64,000 nt of DNA from Microbulbifer elongatus. GTDB lineage: Bacteria > Pseudomonadota > Gammaproteobacteria > Pseudomonadales > Cellvibrionaceae. Numbering within the stretch: the first letter of the stretch is position 1; every line of letters starts with the position of its first letter. This document shows, in pieces, positions 28,584 to 38,887 of this stretch. The stretch is taken from contig NZ_CP088953.1 in NCBI RefSeq assembly GCF_021165935.1, forward strand, positions 1,523,501 to 1,587,500, given 5' to 3'. A program made the position numbers and the translations under genes. A model generated the notes under the pieces. That model ran no database searches. It was not told where the DNA came from and saw only the letters and a program-made list of their open reading frames with translations.

Positions 28584-30230
28584 GTGGCAGGATCTTCGCC
28601 AAACCAGACGCCGAATCCCCAGTCGGAGACCTCCGCGCAGGCACCGCAGGCTCAAAAAGATAGTCCGCAGCGGGGGTTGTTGCGCGGAACCTCGGTGGTG
28701 GGTGGTGCCACTTTGTTATCGCGGGTCATGGGGCTGGCGCGGGATATCGTATTTGCACGCCTCACTGGCGCCAGCGATGCCGCGGACGCGTTTTTCGTGG
28801 CGTTCAAGATCCCCAACTTTTTCCGTCGACTGTTTGCCGAAGGTGCGTTTTCCCAGGCGTTCGTGCCGGTGCTGGCGGAGTATCGGCAGAACGGCGGGAT
28901 TGCGGCAGTGCGCGAGCTGAATGACCGCGTGGCCGGTGCACTCGGTGGCACGCTGTTGCTGGTGACCCTGTTCGGTGTGCTGTGCGCGCCCCTGGTCACG
29001 GGAATATTCGCCTTCGGCTGGTGGTGGGGCGGCAATGAGCCGGAAAAATTCGCCCTCGCCACAGAAATGTTGCGGATTACCTTTCCCTATCTGATGCTGA
29101 TCTCGCTCACCGGCTTTGCCGGGGCCATGTTGAACAGCTTCGATCGCTTCGCCATTCCGGCGTTGACCCCGGTGCTGCTCAATCTGGTGTTGATCGGTGC
29201 GGCGACCATCGCCGCGGGCTGGTTCGAGCCCCCGGTTATGGCGCTGGCCTGGGGGGTATTGGCGGCCGGGGTGGTGCAGCTGTTATTCCAGATCCCGTTT
29301 CTGGTGCAGCAGGGACTGCTGCCGCGACCAAAGTGGGACTGGCAGTATCCCGGAGTGCGCAAGATCCTGCGGTTGATGGCCCCCGCCATCTTTGGCGTGT
29401 CCGTCACCCAGATCAGCCTGGTGCTGGATACGGTGCTGGCGTCCTTTCTACCTACCGGGTCGGTAACCTGGCTGTATTTCTCCGATCGTCTCGTCGAGCT
29501 GCCGCTGGGGGTGTTCGGGGTGGCTGTGGCCACCGTGATCCTGCCCAACCTCTCCCGCCAGCATGCGGGAGGGGATCCGCAGAAGTTCCGCCACACCATT
29601 GACTGGGCCCTGCGCAGTGTCACCCTGATTGCCCTGCCTGCGGCGGTGGCACTGTTTGTGCTGGCCGAGCCGCTGCTGACGGTACTGTTCCAGTACGGCA
29701 ACATGACCCCGAGAGATATGGACATGGCAGCCTGGTCGCTGCGCGCCTATACCTTTGGGCTGCTTTCGTTCATGCTGATCAAGGTGTTGGCGCCGGGGTA
29801 TTTTGCCCGCCAGGATACGGCGACACCGGTCAAGTTTGGCCTGATAGCCATCGCCTCGAAGATGGTGCTGAGCTTTCTGTTCGTGATCCCGCTCAACTAC
29901 TACTTCCAGCTTGGTCATATGGGGCTCGCGGCGGCCACCGCCGGGCAGGCGGCGATCAACGCGTTTCTGCTCTACCGCGGATTGCGGCAGGGTGGTGTGT
30001 ACGCACCGGAAGCCGGGTGGCGCGGATTTCTGGTGCGACTGATACTGGCCAATCTGGCGATGGCGGCGGTGCTGCTGGGGATTCTGCACTATTGGCCCGA
30101 GTGGCATCTGTGGTCCTGGTGGGAGCGTGCCCTGCGGATGGCGGCGCTGGTTGCGGCAGGCGCGGGCACTTACGGATTGATACTGGCGGCCAGTGGCCTG
30201 CGACCGCGGCACTTTCGCGCGGCTTCCTGA
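28584..30230 (+). CDS. murJ: Lipid II flippase MurJ
   Basis: 548 residues, starting at GTG 28584 with AGGGA just upstream. A hydrophilic N-terminal lead of about 30 residues (Pro/Gln/Ser-rich) precedes the first membrane segment, longer than in E. coli (511 residues). The MviN/MurJ signature GLARDIVFARLTGASDAADAFFVAFKIPNF and about 13-14 hydrophobic segments follow. It flips lipid-linked peptidoglycan precursor across the inner membrane. A downstream start at LLRGTSVV has no ATG/GTG with a good site, so the long form is kept. It heads the murJ-ribF-ileS-lspA-fkpB-ispH region. Confidence 0.94.
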   Translation: MAGSSPNQTPNPQSETSAQAPQAQKDSPQRGLLRGTSVVGGATLLSRVMGLARDIVFARLTGASDAADAFFVAFKIPNFFRRLFAEGAFSQAFVPVLAEYRQNGGIAAVRELNDRVAGALGGTLLLVTLFGVLCAPLVTGIFAFGWWWGGNEPEKFALATEMLRITFPYLMLISLTGFAGAMLNSFDRFAIPALTPVLLNLVLIGAATIAAGWFEPPVMALAWGVLAAGVVQLLFQIPFLVQQGLLPRPKWDWQYPGVRKILRLMAPAIFGVSVTQISLVLDTVLASFLPTGSVTWLYFSDRLVELPLGVFGVAVATVILPNLSRQHAGGDPQKFRHTIDWALRSVTLIALPAAVALFVLAEPLLTVLFQYGNMTPRDMDMAAWSLRAYTFGLLSFMLIKVLAPGYFARQDTATPVKFGLIAIASKMVLSFLFVIPLNYYFQLGHMGLAAATAGQAAINAFLLYRGLRQGGVYAPEAGWRGFLVRLILANLAMAAVLLGILHYWPEWHLWSWWERALRMAALVAAGAGTYGLILAASGLRPRHFRAAS

Positions 30231-30264
30231 GCCGCGACGGTGCCCAGATGCCATGGAAATCCGG

Positions 30265-30270
30265 TATACT
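30265..30270 (+). promoter_or_regulatory. Possible -10 element of ribF
   Basis: TATACT, 45 nt upstream of the ribF GTG start, in the murJ-ribF gap. No clear -35 is seen, so ribF may instead be read from murJ. Confidence 0.3.
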
Positions 30271-30315
30271 GCGCCGCTTGATTTTGCAAGGGCGACGAAG
30301 GGTGGTGGAAACACT

Positions 30316-31293
30316 GTGACCGAGCAACGGGAGCTGATACGCGGGCTGCATAACCTGCGACCTTGCCATCGGGGCTGTGTGGCCACCATCGGCTCATTTG
30401 ACGGGGTGCATCTGGGGCATCAGGCGATCATCGCCCAGTTGCGAGCGCGCGCGGCGGAGAACAAGCTGCCTTCGGTAGCCATCGTCTTCGAGCCCCAGCC
30501 CCACGAGTACTTCTCCGGTGAAAAGGCCCCTGCCAGGCTGATGCGCTTCAAGGAGAAAGTGCTGGCGCTGTTCGGGGCCGGTGTGGGCCGGGTGCTGTGC
30601 CTGCAGTTCAACGAGCGCCTGCGCAATTTGAGCGCGGAAGCGTTTATCCGGCAGGTGCTGGTCGACGGGCTTGGTGTGCGCCATCTGGTGGTGGGCGACG
30701 ATTTTCGCTTCGGCTGTGATCGCAGCGGCGATTACGCATTCCTGCAAAAGGCCGGTGCCGAATCGGGCTTTACCGTGGAAGATACCGCGACCCTGGAAAT
30801 CGCCGGCGAGCGGGTAAGTAGTACGCGCATCCGTGAGGCTCTGCAAAACGCGGATTTTGAACTGGCGGAACGGTTACTGGGCAAACCGTATCGGATTACC
30901 GGCCTGGTGGCCCGGGGCCGCGCGCTCGGCCGGCAGCTGGGCGCGCCCACTGCCAATGTGCGACTGCACCGCTACCGCTCGCCACTGGTGGGGGTGTATA
31001 CCGTCACCGCCAGGCGCACCGATGGCAGCCCGATGAGCGACAGTTGTATGGAAGTCGCCGGCGTTGCCAACGTGGGCTTCCGCCCAACCGTAGAGGGCGA
31101 GGGTGCGAAGCCCTTGCTGGAAGTGCACCTGTTCGACTTCAGTGGCGACCTGTACGGCCGTGAAATTGCGGTGACCTTCTGCCACAAACTGCGCGATGAA
31201 GAGAAGTTTGAGTCATTGGATATTCTCAAACAGAAAATCGCCGAAGATATTGAAAATGCAAAAGCCTGGTTTGCTGAGCGCGCATCAAGTTAA
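30316..31293 (+). CDS. ribF: Bifunctional riboflavin kinase / FAD synthetase
   Basis: 325 residues from the GTG at 30316 (VTEQRELIRGLHNL), preceded by GGTGGA. Longer in-frame starts at 30193 and 30253 would overlap murJ or add non-family residues. The N-terminal nucleotidyltransferase (about 15-160) has GSFDGVHLGHQ and the SSTRIREAL motif. The C-terminal flavokinase domain (about 185-310) has RGRALGRQLGAPTANV and NVGFRPTVEG. It makes FMN and then FAD from riboflavin. The usual GNFDG motif reads GSFDG here, a mild change. Confidence 0.95.
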   Translation: MTEQRELIRGLHNLRPCHRGCVATIGSFDGVHLGHQAIIAQLRARAAENKLPSVAIVFEPQPHEYFSGEKAPARLMRFKEKVLALFGAGVGRVLCLQFNERLRNLSAEAFIRQVLVDGLGVRHLVVGDDFRFGCDRSGDYAFLQKAGAESGFTVEDTATLEIAGERVSSTRIREALQNADFELAERLLGKPYRITGLVARGRALGRQLGAPTANVRLHRYRSPLVGVYTVTARRTDGSPMSDSCMEVAGVANVGFRPTVEGEGAKPLLEVHLFDFSGDLYGREIAVTFCHKLRDEEKFESLDILKQKIAEDIENAKAWFAERASS

Positions 31294-31390
31294 GCCCGAG
31301 TAAATCAGGACAAGCGAAACCATTGACCCTTCGCATCCGTCGCAATCTGACGATGCAAAACTCCTGAGCTACAACTGAAGTAGATAGCCA

Positions 31391-34195
31391 ATGACCGACT
31401 ACAAAGCGACCCTGAATCTTCCTCAAACCGACTTCCCCATGCGCGGCAACCTGCCCAACCGGGAACCGGAGATTCTGAAAAAATGGCAGGAAGGAAAGCT
31501 CTACGAAAAAATTCGTGAAGCCCGTGCCGGTCGTGAACAATTTATCCTGCACGATGGCCCTCCCTACGCCAACGGGGATATTCATATCGGTCACTCGGTC
31601 AACAAGATTCTCAAAGACATCATCGTCAAATCGAAAACCCTGAGCGGCTTCGACGCCCCCTACGTGCCCGGCTGGGACTGCCACGGCCTGCCCATCGAAC
31701 ACAAAGTCGAGCAGAAAGTCGGCAAAGCCGGCGTCAAGGTGGACCACAAAACTTTCCGCCAGAAATGTCGCGAGTACGCCGCCAAGCAGGTGGAAGGTCA
31801 GAAGAAAGACTTTATTCGCCTGGGCGTGTTCGGCGAGTGGGACAACCCCTACCGCACCATGGACTTCCAGTTCGAGGCGGACATCATCCGCGCCCTCGGC
31901 GGCGTGGTGAAAAATGGCCACCTGTCCCGCGGCTTCAAGCCGGTGTACTGGAGTGTGGTGGGCGGCTCCGCGCTGGCGGAAGCGGAAGTGGAGTATCAGG
32001 ACAAGACCTCTTTCTCCATCTACGTGAAATATCCGGCCACCGATGAAACTGCGCTGGCCATCGCCGATGCGGCCGGTGGCCACGCCGGCGATGGGGAACT
32101 GTCCGTAGTGATCTGGACCACCACCCCGTGGACCCTGCCATCCTCCCAGGCGATTTCCGTCAACGCCGACCTGGAGTATGTCGTAGTGCAGGTAGGTGGT
32201 GAGCGTCTGCTGGTGGCAGCCGAGCTGAAAGATGCGGTACTGGAAGCGGCGGGCCAGAGCGGCGACGTGGTCGGTCGAATCCAGGGGGCCGCCCTGGAAC
32301 ACCTGAAGGTAAGCCATCCCTTCTACGACAAGCCGCTGCCGATCATCCTCGGTGATCACGTCACCACCGATGCCGGTACCGGCTGTGTACATACCGCGCC
32401 GGACCACGGCCCGGATGACTTCAACGTAGGCAAACGCTACGGCATCGAGACGCTCAACTACGTGGATGACAACGGCGTGTTCCGCGAGAATGTACCGGTA
32501 TTCGCCGGCGAGCACGTGTACAAGGTGGACGGCAAGATTGTCGAGCTGCTGAAAGAAAAAGACGTGCTGTTGCATGAAGACAAACTGGTGCACAGTTACC
32601 CGCACTGCTGGCGCACCAAAACCCCATTGATCTATCGCGCGACGCCCCAGTGGTTTGTGAGCATGCAGCAGAATGATCTGCTGGAGCACGCGCAAAAGGC
32701 CGCGGACGACGTGCAGTGGATTCCCGGCTGGGGTAAGGCCCGCATCGACTCCATGCTGGACGCCAGCCCGGACTGGTGTATCTCCCGTCAGCGGACCTGG
32801 GGTGTGCCCATCGCGCTGCTCGTCCACAAAGAGACCCAGGAAATCCACCCGGATACTCCGGCGCTGATGGAGAAAGTCGCGCAGAAAGTGGAGCAGGGCG
32901 GTATGGACGTCTGGTTCGAGCTGGACGCCAAAGAGCTGCTGGGTGACGACGCGGACAACTACCAGAAAGTCACCGATACCCTGGACGTGTGGTTCGATTC
33001 CGGCGTGACCCACCACGCGGTACTGGAGCGTCGTGAAGGCCTGCGTTTCCCCGCGGACCTGTATCTGGAAGGCTCCGATCAGCATCGCGGCTGGTTCCAG
33101 TCTTCCCTGAAAACCTCCATCGCCATCAACGACTGCGCGCCTTACAAGCAGGTGCTGACCCACGGTTTCACCGTGGACGCCCAGGGCCGCAAGATGTCCA
33201 AGTCCATCGGCAACACCGTGGCGCCCCAGGATGTGATCAACAAACTGGGCGCGGATGTGTTGCGCCTGTGGGTATCCGCCACCGATTTCAGTGGCGAGAT
33301 GGCGGTATCCGACGAGATCCTGAAGCGCACCGCGGATTCCTATCGCCGCCTGCGCAACACCGCGCGCTTTTTCCTGTCCAATCTGGCCGGTTTCGAACCC
33401 GCCAAAGACCTGCTGCCGGTGGAAGAGCTGCTGGCGTTGGATCGTTGGGCCATCGAGCAGGCGGCCAAGCTGCAGGACGAGATTGTCGCGGCTTACGACC
33501 GCTATCAGTTCCATCAGATCTACCAGAAGCTACACAATTTCTGTGTGGTGGAAATGGGTGGTTTCTATCTGGATATCATCAAGGATCGCCAGTACACCAC
33601 GCAGGTCGATAGCGTTGCCCGTCGCTCTGCACAGACTGCGCTTTATCATATTGTGCATGCGTTTGTGCGCTGGGTTGCGCCGATCCTCAGTTTTACTGCC
33701 GAGGAGCTGTGGCGGTTTGTCCCCGGAGCCGAGGAAGACAGCGTAATGCTGGCAGAGTGGCACGAATTCCCGGTCTTACCGGCAGAAGCGGAAATGGACA
33801 GCGCCTTCTGGGACGCGATTGCGGATGTGAAAACCGCAGTGAACAAGGTTCTGGAAGAGCAGCGCGGGGCTGGCCATATCGGCGGCTCACTGCAGGCGTC
33901 CGTAACCTTGTTTGCCGACCCGGCACTGCAGCAGAAACTGGATGCGTTGAAAGATGAGCTGCGCTTCGTGCTGATCTGCTCCTCTACATCGGTACAGCCA
34001 CTGTCCGATGCCGCCGGTGCCGAAGAAACCGAGCTGGCAGGATTGCGTGTTGCGGTGCACAAAGTGGATGCGCCGAAATGCGGCCGCTGCTGGCACTATC
34101 GTGAAGACGTAGGCAGCAACAGCGAGCACCCCGAGCTCTGTGGTCGCTGTGTGGAGAATGTCAGTGGTGCGGGCGAGGTGCGCCACTATGCCTAA
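31391..34195 (+). CDS. ileS: Isoleucyl-tRNA synthetase
   Basis: 934 residues, class I aminoacyl-tRNA synthetase. HIGH lies in [16 protein letters not shown] near the N-terminus and KMSKS in [10 protein letters not shown]. The editing (CP1) domain lies between them ([31 protein letters not shown]). The C-terminal zinc site has [10 protein letters not shown] and LCGRCVENV. It charges tRNA-Ile and edits Val-tRNA-Ile. Zinc-containing, type 1 bacterial form. Its last 8 nt overlap lspA. No T-box or other attenuator is visible in the 97-nt upstream gap. Confidence 0.98.
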   Translation: MTDYKATLNLPQTDFPMRGNLPNREPEILKKWQEGKLYEKIREARAGREQFILHDGPPYANGDIHIGHSVNKILKDIIVKSKTLSGFDAPYVPGWDCHGLPIEHKVEQKVGKAGVKVDHKTFRQKCREYAAKQVEGQKKDFIRLGVFGEWDNPYRTMDFQFEADIIRALGGVVKNGHLSRGFKPVYWSVVGGSALAEAEVEYQDKTSFSIYVKYPATDETALAIADAAGGHAGDGELSVVIWTTTPWTLPSSQAISVNADLEYVVVQVGGERLLVAAELKDAVLEAAGQSGDVVGRIQGAALEHLKVSHPFYDKPLPIILGDHVTTDAGTGCVHTAPDHGPDDFNVGKRYGIETLNYVDDNGVFRENVPVFAGEHVYKVDGKIVELLKEKDVLLHEDKLVHSYPHCWRTKTPLIYRATPQWFVSMQQNDLLEHAQKAADDVQWIPGWGKARIDSMLDASPDWCISRQRTWGVPIALLVHKETQEIHPDTPALMEKVAQKVEQGGMDVWFELDAKELLGDDADNYQKVTDTLDVWFDSGVTHHAVLERREGLRFPADLYLEGSDQHRGWFQSSLKTSIAINDCAPYKQVLTHGFTVDAQGRKMSKSIGNTVAPQDVINKLGADVLRLWVSATDFSGEMAVSDEILKRTADSYRRLRNTARFFLSNLAGFEPAKDLLPVEELLALDRWAIEQAAKLQDEIVAAYDRYQFHQIYQKLHNFCVVEMGGFYLDIIKDRQYTTQVDSVARRSAQTALYHIVHAFVRWVAPILSFTAEELWRFVPGAEEDSVMLAEWHEFPVLPAEAEMDSAFWDAIADVKTAVNKVLEEQRGAGHIGGSLQASVTLFADPALQQKLDALKDELRFVLICSSTSVQPLSDAAGAEETELAGLRVAVHKVDAPKCGRCWHYREDVGSNSEHPELCGRCVENVSGAGEVRHYA

Positions 34196-34721
34196 AACAC
34201 GTGGCTTTTCATTATTCGCTTCTCCATGGCGCTGGTACCTGCTGGCACTGGTGGTGATTGTGATCGATATCGCTACCAAGGTGTGGGCGGTCGAACGCTT
34301 TATGTATGGTCCGGCCATGCAGATCATCCCCGGACTGCTGCAATTTACCTATGCGGAAAACTACGGAGCCGCATTCAGCTTTCTCGCCGATGCGGGTGGC
34401 TGGCAACGTTGGTTCTTCGGTGCGGTCGCACTGGTCTTCAGCGCGGTGGTGATCGTCTGGATCAGGCGTTTGCCGTCGATCAAGCGCTGGGAACCTACGG
34501 CGCTGGCGCTGATTCTTGGCGGTGCCCTCGGTAACCTGTGGGACCGTATGCTGTTGGGTTATGTGCGCGACTTTATTTCCGTTTATTACGGGAGCTGGCA
34601 CTTTCCAGTATTTAACGTAGCGGATATGGCCATTTCCGTTGGCGCCGCGATGCTGGTGATCGAGCTGTTGTTCTTCAAAGACAAGAGTGAAGAGCAGGGC
34701 AAAAGCAGCGCAGAAGTGTAA
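34188..34721 (+). CDS. lspA: Lipoprotein signal peptidase (signal peptidase II)
   Basis: 177 residues from the ATG at 34188, which overlaps the end of ileS by 8 nt as in many gammaproteobacteria. Four hydrophobic segments are present. The two catalytic aspartates lie in [16 protein letters not shown] and FNVADMAIS. It cleaves prolipoproteins after lipid attachment to the +1 cysteine, for example BamD encoded at 48291. The longer in-frame start at 34140 lies deep inside ileS and is rejected. Confidence 0.95.
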   Translation: MPKTRGFSLFASPWRWYLLALVVIVIDIATKVWAVERFMYGPAMQIIPGLLQFTYAENYGAAFSFLADAGGWQRWFFGAVALVFSAVVIVWIRRLPSIKRWEPTALALILGGALGNLWDRMLLGYVRDFISVYYGSWHFPVFNVADMAISVGAAMLVIELLFFKDKSEEQGKSSAEV

Positions 34722-34738
34722 AAAATTAGAGAAGTACG

Positions 34739-35179
34739 ATGAGCAACAATGTAATCGGCGAGCACAGCCGGGTAACCCTGCACTTTGCCCTCAAGCTGGA
34801 CGACGGCTCCGAGATCGACTCCAATTTTGAAGGGGAACCAGCCACGTTTATTGTCGGTGACGGTAACCTGCTGCCGGGGTTCGAACAGTCCCTGTTTGGC
34901 CTCCAGGCCGGTGATGAAGCGGAAATCGAAATTCCACCAGAGGCGGGGTTCGGTCAGCGTAATCTGTCGAATATTCAGAAGGTAAAAAAGGGGCATTTTT
35001 CACCGGACATGGAGCTCGAAGTCGGGTTGGTAGTCTCCTTTGACAACGGCGACGGTGAGCTGCCCGGCGTGATTCGTGAAATTGGTGAGGATGACGTGGA
35101 AGTTGACTTCAATCATCCTCTCGCCGGCCAGACGGTATTCTTTCACGTAAAAATTCTCGAAGTGGCTTCGGTCAACTGA
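34739..35179 (+). CDS. fkpB: FKBP-type peptidyl-prolyl isomerase (SlpA/FkpB)
   Basis: 146 residues of the SlpA-like FKBP family. The FKBP core (about 1-70 and 125-146) is interrupted by an IF (insert-in-flap) chaperone domain (about 70-125). It begins SRVTLHFALKLDDGSEIDSN, with LLPGFEQSLFGLQAGDE and the closing DFNHPLAGQTVFFHVKILEV. A soluble cytoplasmic prolyl isomerase and chaperone. It lies 17 nt after lspA in the conserved ileS-lspA-fkpB-ispH order. Confidence 0.94.
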   Translation: MSNNVIGEHSRVTLHFALKLDDGSEIDSNFEGEPATFIVGDGNLLPGFEQSLFGLQAGDEAEIEIPPEAGFGQRNLSNIQKVKKGHFSPDMELEVGLVVSFDNGDGELPGVIREIGEDDVEVDFNHPLAGQTVFFHVKILEVASVN

Positions 35180-35212
35180 GTTGTCAGGCAGCCAGGTCAA
35201 GGACAGCGTAAA

Positions 35213-36145
35213 ATGCAAATTCGCCTCGCCAATCCCCGCGGTTTCTGTGCCGGTGTCGACCGTGCTATCGATATCGTCAATCGCGCCCTCGACGTATTCG
35301 GCGCGCCCATTTATGTGCGCCACGAAGTGGTCCACAACAAATTTGTGGTGGACAGCCTGCGCGATCGCGGTGCGGTATTTGTGGATGAACTGGAAGAAGT
35401 GCCGGACGATGTGATCGTCATCTTCAGCGCTCACGGCGTGTCTAAAGCCGTGCAGCAGGAAGCGGCCGACCGCGGTTTAAAAGTCTTCGATGCCACCTGC
35501 CCTCTGGTGACCAAGGTGCATATGGAGGTAAGTAAATTCAGCAACGATGGCAGCGAGTGCATTCTTATCGGCCATGAGGGCCACCCGGAAGTAGAAGGTA
35601 CGATGGGGCAGTACGATACCAGCAATGGCGGTGCTATTTACCTGGTGGAAGACGAGCAGGATGTTGCCGAGCTGACGGTGAAGGACCCGGATAACCTGAC
35701 CTTTGTTACCCAGACCACATTATCGGTAGACGACACTTCGCGGGTAATCGACGCGCTGCGGGCCAAGTTTCCCAATATCCGTGGCCCCCGCAAAGATGAT
35801 ATCTGCTATGCCACCCAGAATCGTCAGGATGCGGTAAAGCAGCTGGCGTTAGAGTGCGACCTGGTACTCGTTGTCGGCAGTCCCAACAGTTCCAATTCCA
35901 ACCGCCTGCGCGAACTGGCGGAGCGCTGTGGCAGTGAGTCTTACCTGATCGACGGCTCGGCTTGCATCGATGCCAGCTGGCTGCAGGGTAAAAACACCAT
36001 CGGCATTACCGCCGGGGCTTCTGCGCCGGAGATCTTGGTGGAGCAGGTGATTCAAAAGCTGCGGAAGCTGGGGGCAGAAGCGCCGAATGAAGTGGCGGGT
36101 ACGCCGGAAAATATCAGTTTCAGTCTTCCGAAAGAGCTGCGATAA
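35213..36145 (+). CDS. ispH: 4-hydroxy-3-methylbut-2-enyl diphosphate reductase
   Basis: 310 residues. Three cysteines bind the [4Fe-4S] cluster: C12 in [13 protein letters not shown], one near residue 96 in [13 protein letters not shown], and one near 197 in [20 protein letters not shown] near the C-terminus is conserved. It makes IPP and DMAPP in the last step of the MEP pathway, which feeds the ispB product encoded at 19182. It ends the ileS-ispH cluster; the minor pilin operon follows after 193 nt. Confidence 0.97.
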   Translation: MQIRLANPRGFCAGVDRAIDIVNRALDVFGAPIYVRHEVVHNKFVVDSLRDRGAVFVDELEEVPDDVIVIFSAHGVSKAVQQEAADRGLKVFDATCPLVTKVHMEVSKFSNDGSECILIGHEGHPEVEGTMGQYDTSNGGAIYLVEDEQDVAELTVKDPDNLTFVTQTTLSVDDTSRVIDALRAKFPNIRGPRKDDICYATQNRQDAVKQLALECDLVLVVGSPNSSNSNRLRELAERCGSESYLIDGSACIDASWLQGKNTIGITAGASAPEILVEQVIQKLRKLGAEAPNEVAGTPENISFSLPKELR

Positions 36146-36231
36146 ATCGCTCTTCTGTGGTCAATAAGTGGGCGGGCACTGAGCCCGCCTGTCGCCTCTG
36201 GACTACCGCTTGTCGGCGATATACGAAAGCC

Positions 36232-36272
36232 GTGACGGAGTCACTTCCATCCTTCTCTCGAATTGATATAAA
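36232..36272 (+). promoter_or_regulatory. Promoter of the minor pilin operon with adjacent palindrome
   Basis: TGATATAAA (TG at 36264-36265, -10 TATAAA at 36267-36272) is an extended -10 element. A perfect palindrome GTGAC-GGA-GTCAC (36232-36244) is centred about 41 nt before the expected start near 36279, where class II activators bind. No sigma-54 -24/-12 promoter was found (the nearest GG/GC pair is spaced 12, not 10). The nucleotide pair of half-sites resembles but does not match the CRP/Vfr spacing. Confidence 0.45.
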
Positions 36273-36338
36273 GCAAAGTAGAACTGGCCCGTTACTGTCG
36301 CGGGTCAGCTGCGGCCTTATTTTCAGAGTAGATCAATA

Positions 36339-36857
36339 ATGGATAAAACATCTCGCCAGAGTGGCTTCACACTCGTTGAGCTAATGGTAGTTATTGCCGT
36401 TCTTGGCATTATCCTGGCCTTCGCTATTCCTTCCTTTCGTTCCATGATCCAGGACTACCGTATTGTCACCACAGCTGATCAAGTCAATAGCGTGCTTCAG
36501 TTTGCGCGGGCGGAAGCGGTGCGCCTTGGTGGTCGCGTGGGAGTAAAGGCCGTGGGGGATGATATCGCTAACGGCCTCAGTGTCTTTGAAGATAGGAATG
36601 ACAACGATACCTACGATGATGGTGAAGAAGTTCGCGTATTTAATATTGAGAATGCCAGCTTGACGCTGGTTTCAGATATTGGCGGTACTGATACAGCAAA
36701 CCTGGAAGTTATCTTCAATGCACGGGGCGAGCCCGATACCACCGATATTCTGACTTTGGGATTGTGTGACGAGCGGACCGGAAATCACGGTCGTCAATTG
36801 GTGATGCTGGTTTCCGGATCAGTGCGTCTGGTTAAAAATGCCACATGTTCGAGCTAG
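36339..36857 (+). CDS. fimU: Type IV pilus minor pilin FimU/GspH family
   Basis: 172 residues. A prepilin leader MDKTSRQSG is followed by FTLVELMVVIAVLGIILAF, with the conserved E5 after the PilD cleavage site. The GspH/FimT-type globular domain follows, including QFARAEAVRLGG. FimU is part of the minor-pilin priming complex at the pilus tip. It is the first gene of the operon and overlaps pilV by a few codons only if the longest pilV start is used. The symbol follows the Pseudomonas order fimU-pilV-pilW-pilX-pilY1-pilE. Confidence 0.85.
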   Translation: MDKTSRQSGFTLVELMVVIAVLGIILAFAIPSFRSMIQDYRIVTTADQVNSVLQFARAEAVRLGGRVGVKAVGDDIANGLSVFEDRNDNDTYDDGEEVRVFNIENASLTLVSDIGGTDTANLEVIFNARGEPDTTDILTLGLCDERTGNHGRQLVMLVSGSVRLVKNATCSS

Positions 36858-36871
36858 GGATAGGGAGGCAA

Positions 36872-37342
36872 ATGAAAATGAGAAAACAACAGGGCGCGAC
36901 GTTAATTGAAGTGCTGATCTCGGTACTGGTACTTGCAGTTGGACTGCTTGGCGTTGCGGCTACTCAGACCCTGTCGCTAAAGAACGGCAATGGTGCAAAC
37001 CAGCGTTATATGGCAGCGCTGGCGGCACAGGAGATCGTTGAGCGCATGCGCGCCAATCCCAGCGGTTTGGAGCAGGGGAGTTACGACGGCGAAGTCGACG
37101 GAAGTGAAACTCGGAAGACCTGCACAACAGCATGCAGTGTCAATGACTTGGCGAGTATGGATCTTTATGAGTGGGGGCAGCTACTACAGACAAATCTTCC
37201 GGCCTCCACAGGAACTATCGAGCGCAATGGAGATGAGGTGATAGTGACAGTCGCCTGGAAACAGCAGCATACCGGCGAAAACTATGGCAGCACCGACGGG
37301 GGTGCCGAAGACGCTGATTTTACGATGACGGTGGAGCTTTGA
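36872..37342 (+). CDS. pilV: Type IV pilus minor pilin PilV
   Basis: 156 residues from the ATG at 36872. A second ATG at 36878 (MRKQQG leader) is 9 nt from the AGGGAGG site and may be the true start; the first is only 3 nt from it. The mature N-terminus ATLIEVLISVLVLAVGLLG has E5. The segment AALAAQEIVERMRANP is typical of PilV. With FimU, PilW and PilX it forms the tip complex carrying PilY1. pilW follows after one nucleotide. Confidence 0.85.
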   Translation: MKMRKQQGATLIEVLISVLVLAVGLLGVAATQTLSLKNGNGANQRYMAALAAQEIVERMRANPSGLEQGSYDGEVDGSETRKTCTTACSVNDLASMDLYEWGQLLQTNLPASTGTIERNGDEVIVTVAWKQQHTGENYGSTDGGAEDADFTMTVEL

Positions 37343-37343
37343 T

Positions 37344-38312
37344 ATGCGATTGATTACACATCAAAAAGGGCTTTCACTGGTTGAACTGATGATAGGTGTT
37401 TTGCTTAGTTCAATGTTGCTGTTAGGTGTTATGCAAGTTTTTCAGAGCAACACCAGTACGTCGCGCACGCAAACCGCGTTTTCGCGTATTCAGGAAAGTG
37501 GCCGCTTTGCGGTTGATATGCTGAGCAAAGAAATCCGTGCGGCGGATTTCTGGGGGTGTGCGCCAGGGAAAGATAGCATCGGGAACTCGCAAACTGGTTT
37601 TTTAGCCTCTGTAGGTGCGGATGGAATCCAGGGATTGAATGACGTCATCACAGGAGCAAAGGTAGGCGGAATGGACGTGGCTACCGGTTCTGATGTACTG
37701 ATAATTGGAAGCTCTGTTGATGCTTGCGCAGGGGCGGGACGCATGCTAGATCCTGCCAATCCACTACTGCCCGAGGTGAGTGAGAACTGTCCTGTTGAAG
37801 CCGGGGATGTAGTACTAATCGCCAACTGTCGCGCAGGCGATGTTATCGCTATTTCTGGGGTAACTGGCGCACTTGGTGATGGGAATCGGGTTATTTCACA
37901 CGACGCCGTTTTGCAGGAAAGTTACGGTGCGGACTCGAAAATATTAAAGCCATATCAGCGCACATACTTTATTGCTGAAGGTGCCGCGGGAAGCAATTCC
38001 CTGTTTATGCGCGACGAAAATGATAATACCCAAGAATTGGTGCCTGGAATTGAAGATATGCAGGTCAGTTATGGCCGCGACACTTCTGACGATGGAATTG
38101 TGGATATTTGGCAGGTCGCCGAAAGTAACTTGGACAATATGGCGCAAGTGACAGCGGTAAAACTACAGCTACTGGTAACCAGCGACGAGCCGGCGGGTGT
38201 GAATACACAAACGATTACAGAATTAGACGGAACCGAAACTACTTATACCGATGGGAAATTGCGTAAGTTGTATGTCGCGACAGTCAAGGTTCGAAATCGT
38301 GGGAGTATGTAA
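37344..38312 (+). CDS. pilW: Type IV pilus minor pilin PilW
   Basis: 322 residues with a prepilin leader MRLITHQKG and mature LSLVELMIGVLLSSMLLLGV. The region SGRFAVDMLSKEIRAADFWGC is the PilW signature. The large C-terminal part has a disulfide-capable pair of cysteines and a VKLQLLVTSDEP strand near the end. It belongs to the minor-pilin tip complex. Its last base is the first base of pilX (ATGA-type overlap), so the genes are tightly coupled. Confidence 0.87.
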   Translation: MRLITHQKGLSLVELMIGVLLSSMLLLGVMQVFQSNTSTSRTQTAFSRIQESGRFAVDMLSKEIRAADFWGCAPGKDSIGNSQTGFLASVGADGIQGLNDVITGAKVGGMDVATGSDVLIIGSSVDACAGAGRMLDPANPLLPEVSENCPVEAGDVVLIANCRAGDVIAISGVTGALGDGNRVISHDAVLQESYGADSKILKPYQRTYFIAEGAAGSNSLFMRDENDNTQELVPGIEDMQVSYGRDTSDDGIVDIWQVAESNLDNMAQVTAVKLQLLVTSDEPAGVNTQTITELDGTETTYTDGKLRKLYVATVKVRNRGSM

Positions 38313-38848
38313 TGAATAGATTTTCCAGACAGCGTGGTGCAGTACTGATCGTAAGTCTGATCATTTTGCTGGTTCTCACAATGATCGGTGTCTCGGGGGC
38401 GCGCAGCGTGATGATGGGTGAGCGAATGACCTTTGCCTCGAGAGACGCAAAGGTGGCACTGGAAGTTGCCGAGTCAATGGCGCGCCAGGGGGAGGCATAT
38501 ATTGATGGTATTGCTGACATTAGTGGGTTCGGCACGACAGGTTGGTTACGAGCCGCTGGCGATGGCCCCGATGATATTTTTGCCGATGCCACCTGGACAG
38601 ACACGAATTCTCAAGAGTGGGATGTGGGGATGAAAGGCGCTGATGGAAGCACCAACCTGAAAGGTCGTATTTATATTGAAATGGCAGGACTCGCTTCTGA
38701 TGATTCCAATGCGACTGATGTGGACTTGAGTACCGGGAATACCGGACTTGAGTTTGAAGATACCCGGGTCTTCAAAATTGTTACGCGCGGACAGGGCATA
38801 GGTGGTACCGAGCGTGTAATTGTCACCCTATACGGAAGGGCAATGTAA
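38312..38848 (+). CDS. pilX: Type IV pilus minor pilin PilX
   Basis: 178 residues. The leader MNRFSRQRG is followed by AVLIVSLIILLVLTMIGVSG. The usual Glu at mature position 5 is replaced by Val, as in GspK-like tip pilins and known PilX proteins. ASRDAKVALEVAESMARQGE follows. The missing Glu fits a protein at the very tip with no subunit above it. pilY1 begins 39 nt later. Confidence 0.85.
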   Translation: MNRFSRQRGAVLIVSLIILLVLTMIGVSGARSVMMGERMTFASRDAKVALEVAESMARQGEAYIDGIADISGFGTTGWLRAAGDGPDDIFADATWTDTNSQEWDVGMKGADGSTNLKGRIYIEMAGLASDDSNATDVDLSTGNTGLEFEDTRVFKIVTRGQGIGGTERVIVTLYGRAM

Positions 38849-38887
38849 TCCCGTTTTTCGGAAACCAATTCGAATAGAGATTGTGCA

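Noticed and set aside
31226..33514. Very long minus-strand open frame (about 760 codons) opposite ileS
   Set aside because: It mirrors a strongly coding gene with HIGH, KMSKS and zinc motifs. Such antisense frames arise from GC-rich codon bias. Its translation has no recognisable domains.
36280..36305. Sigma-54 promoter before fimU (TGGCCC ... GC)
   Set aside because: GG and GC are 12 nt apart instead of 10 and the TTGC element is missing.
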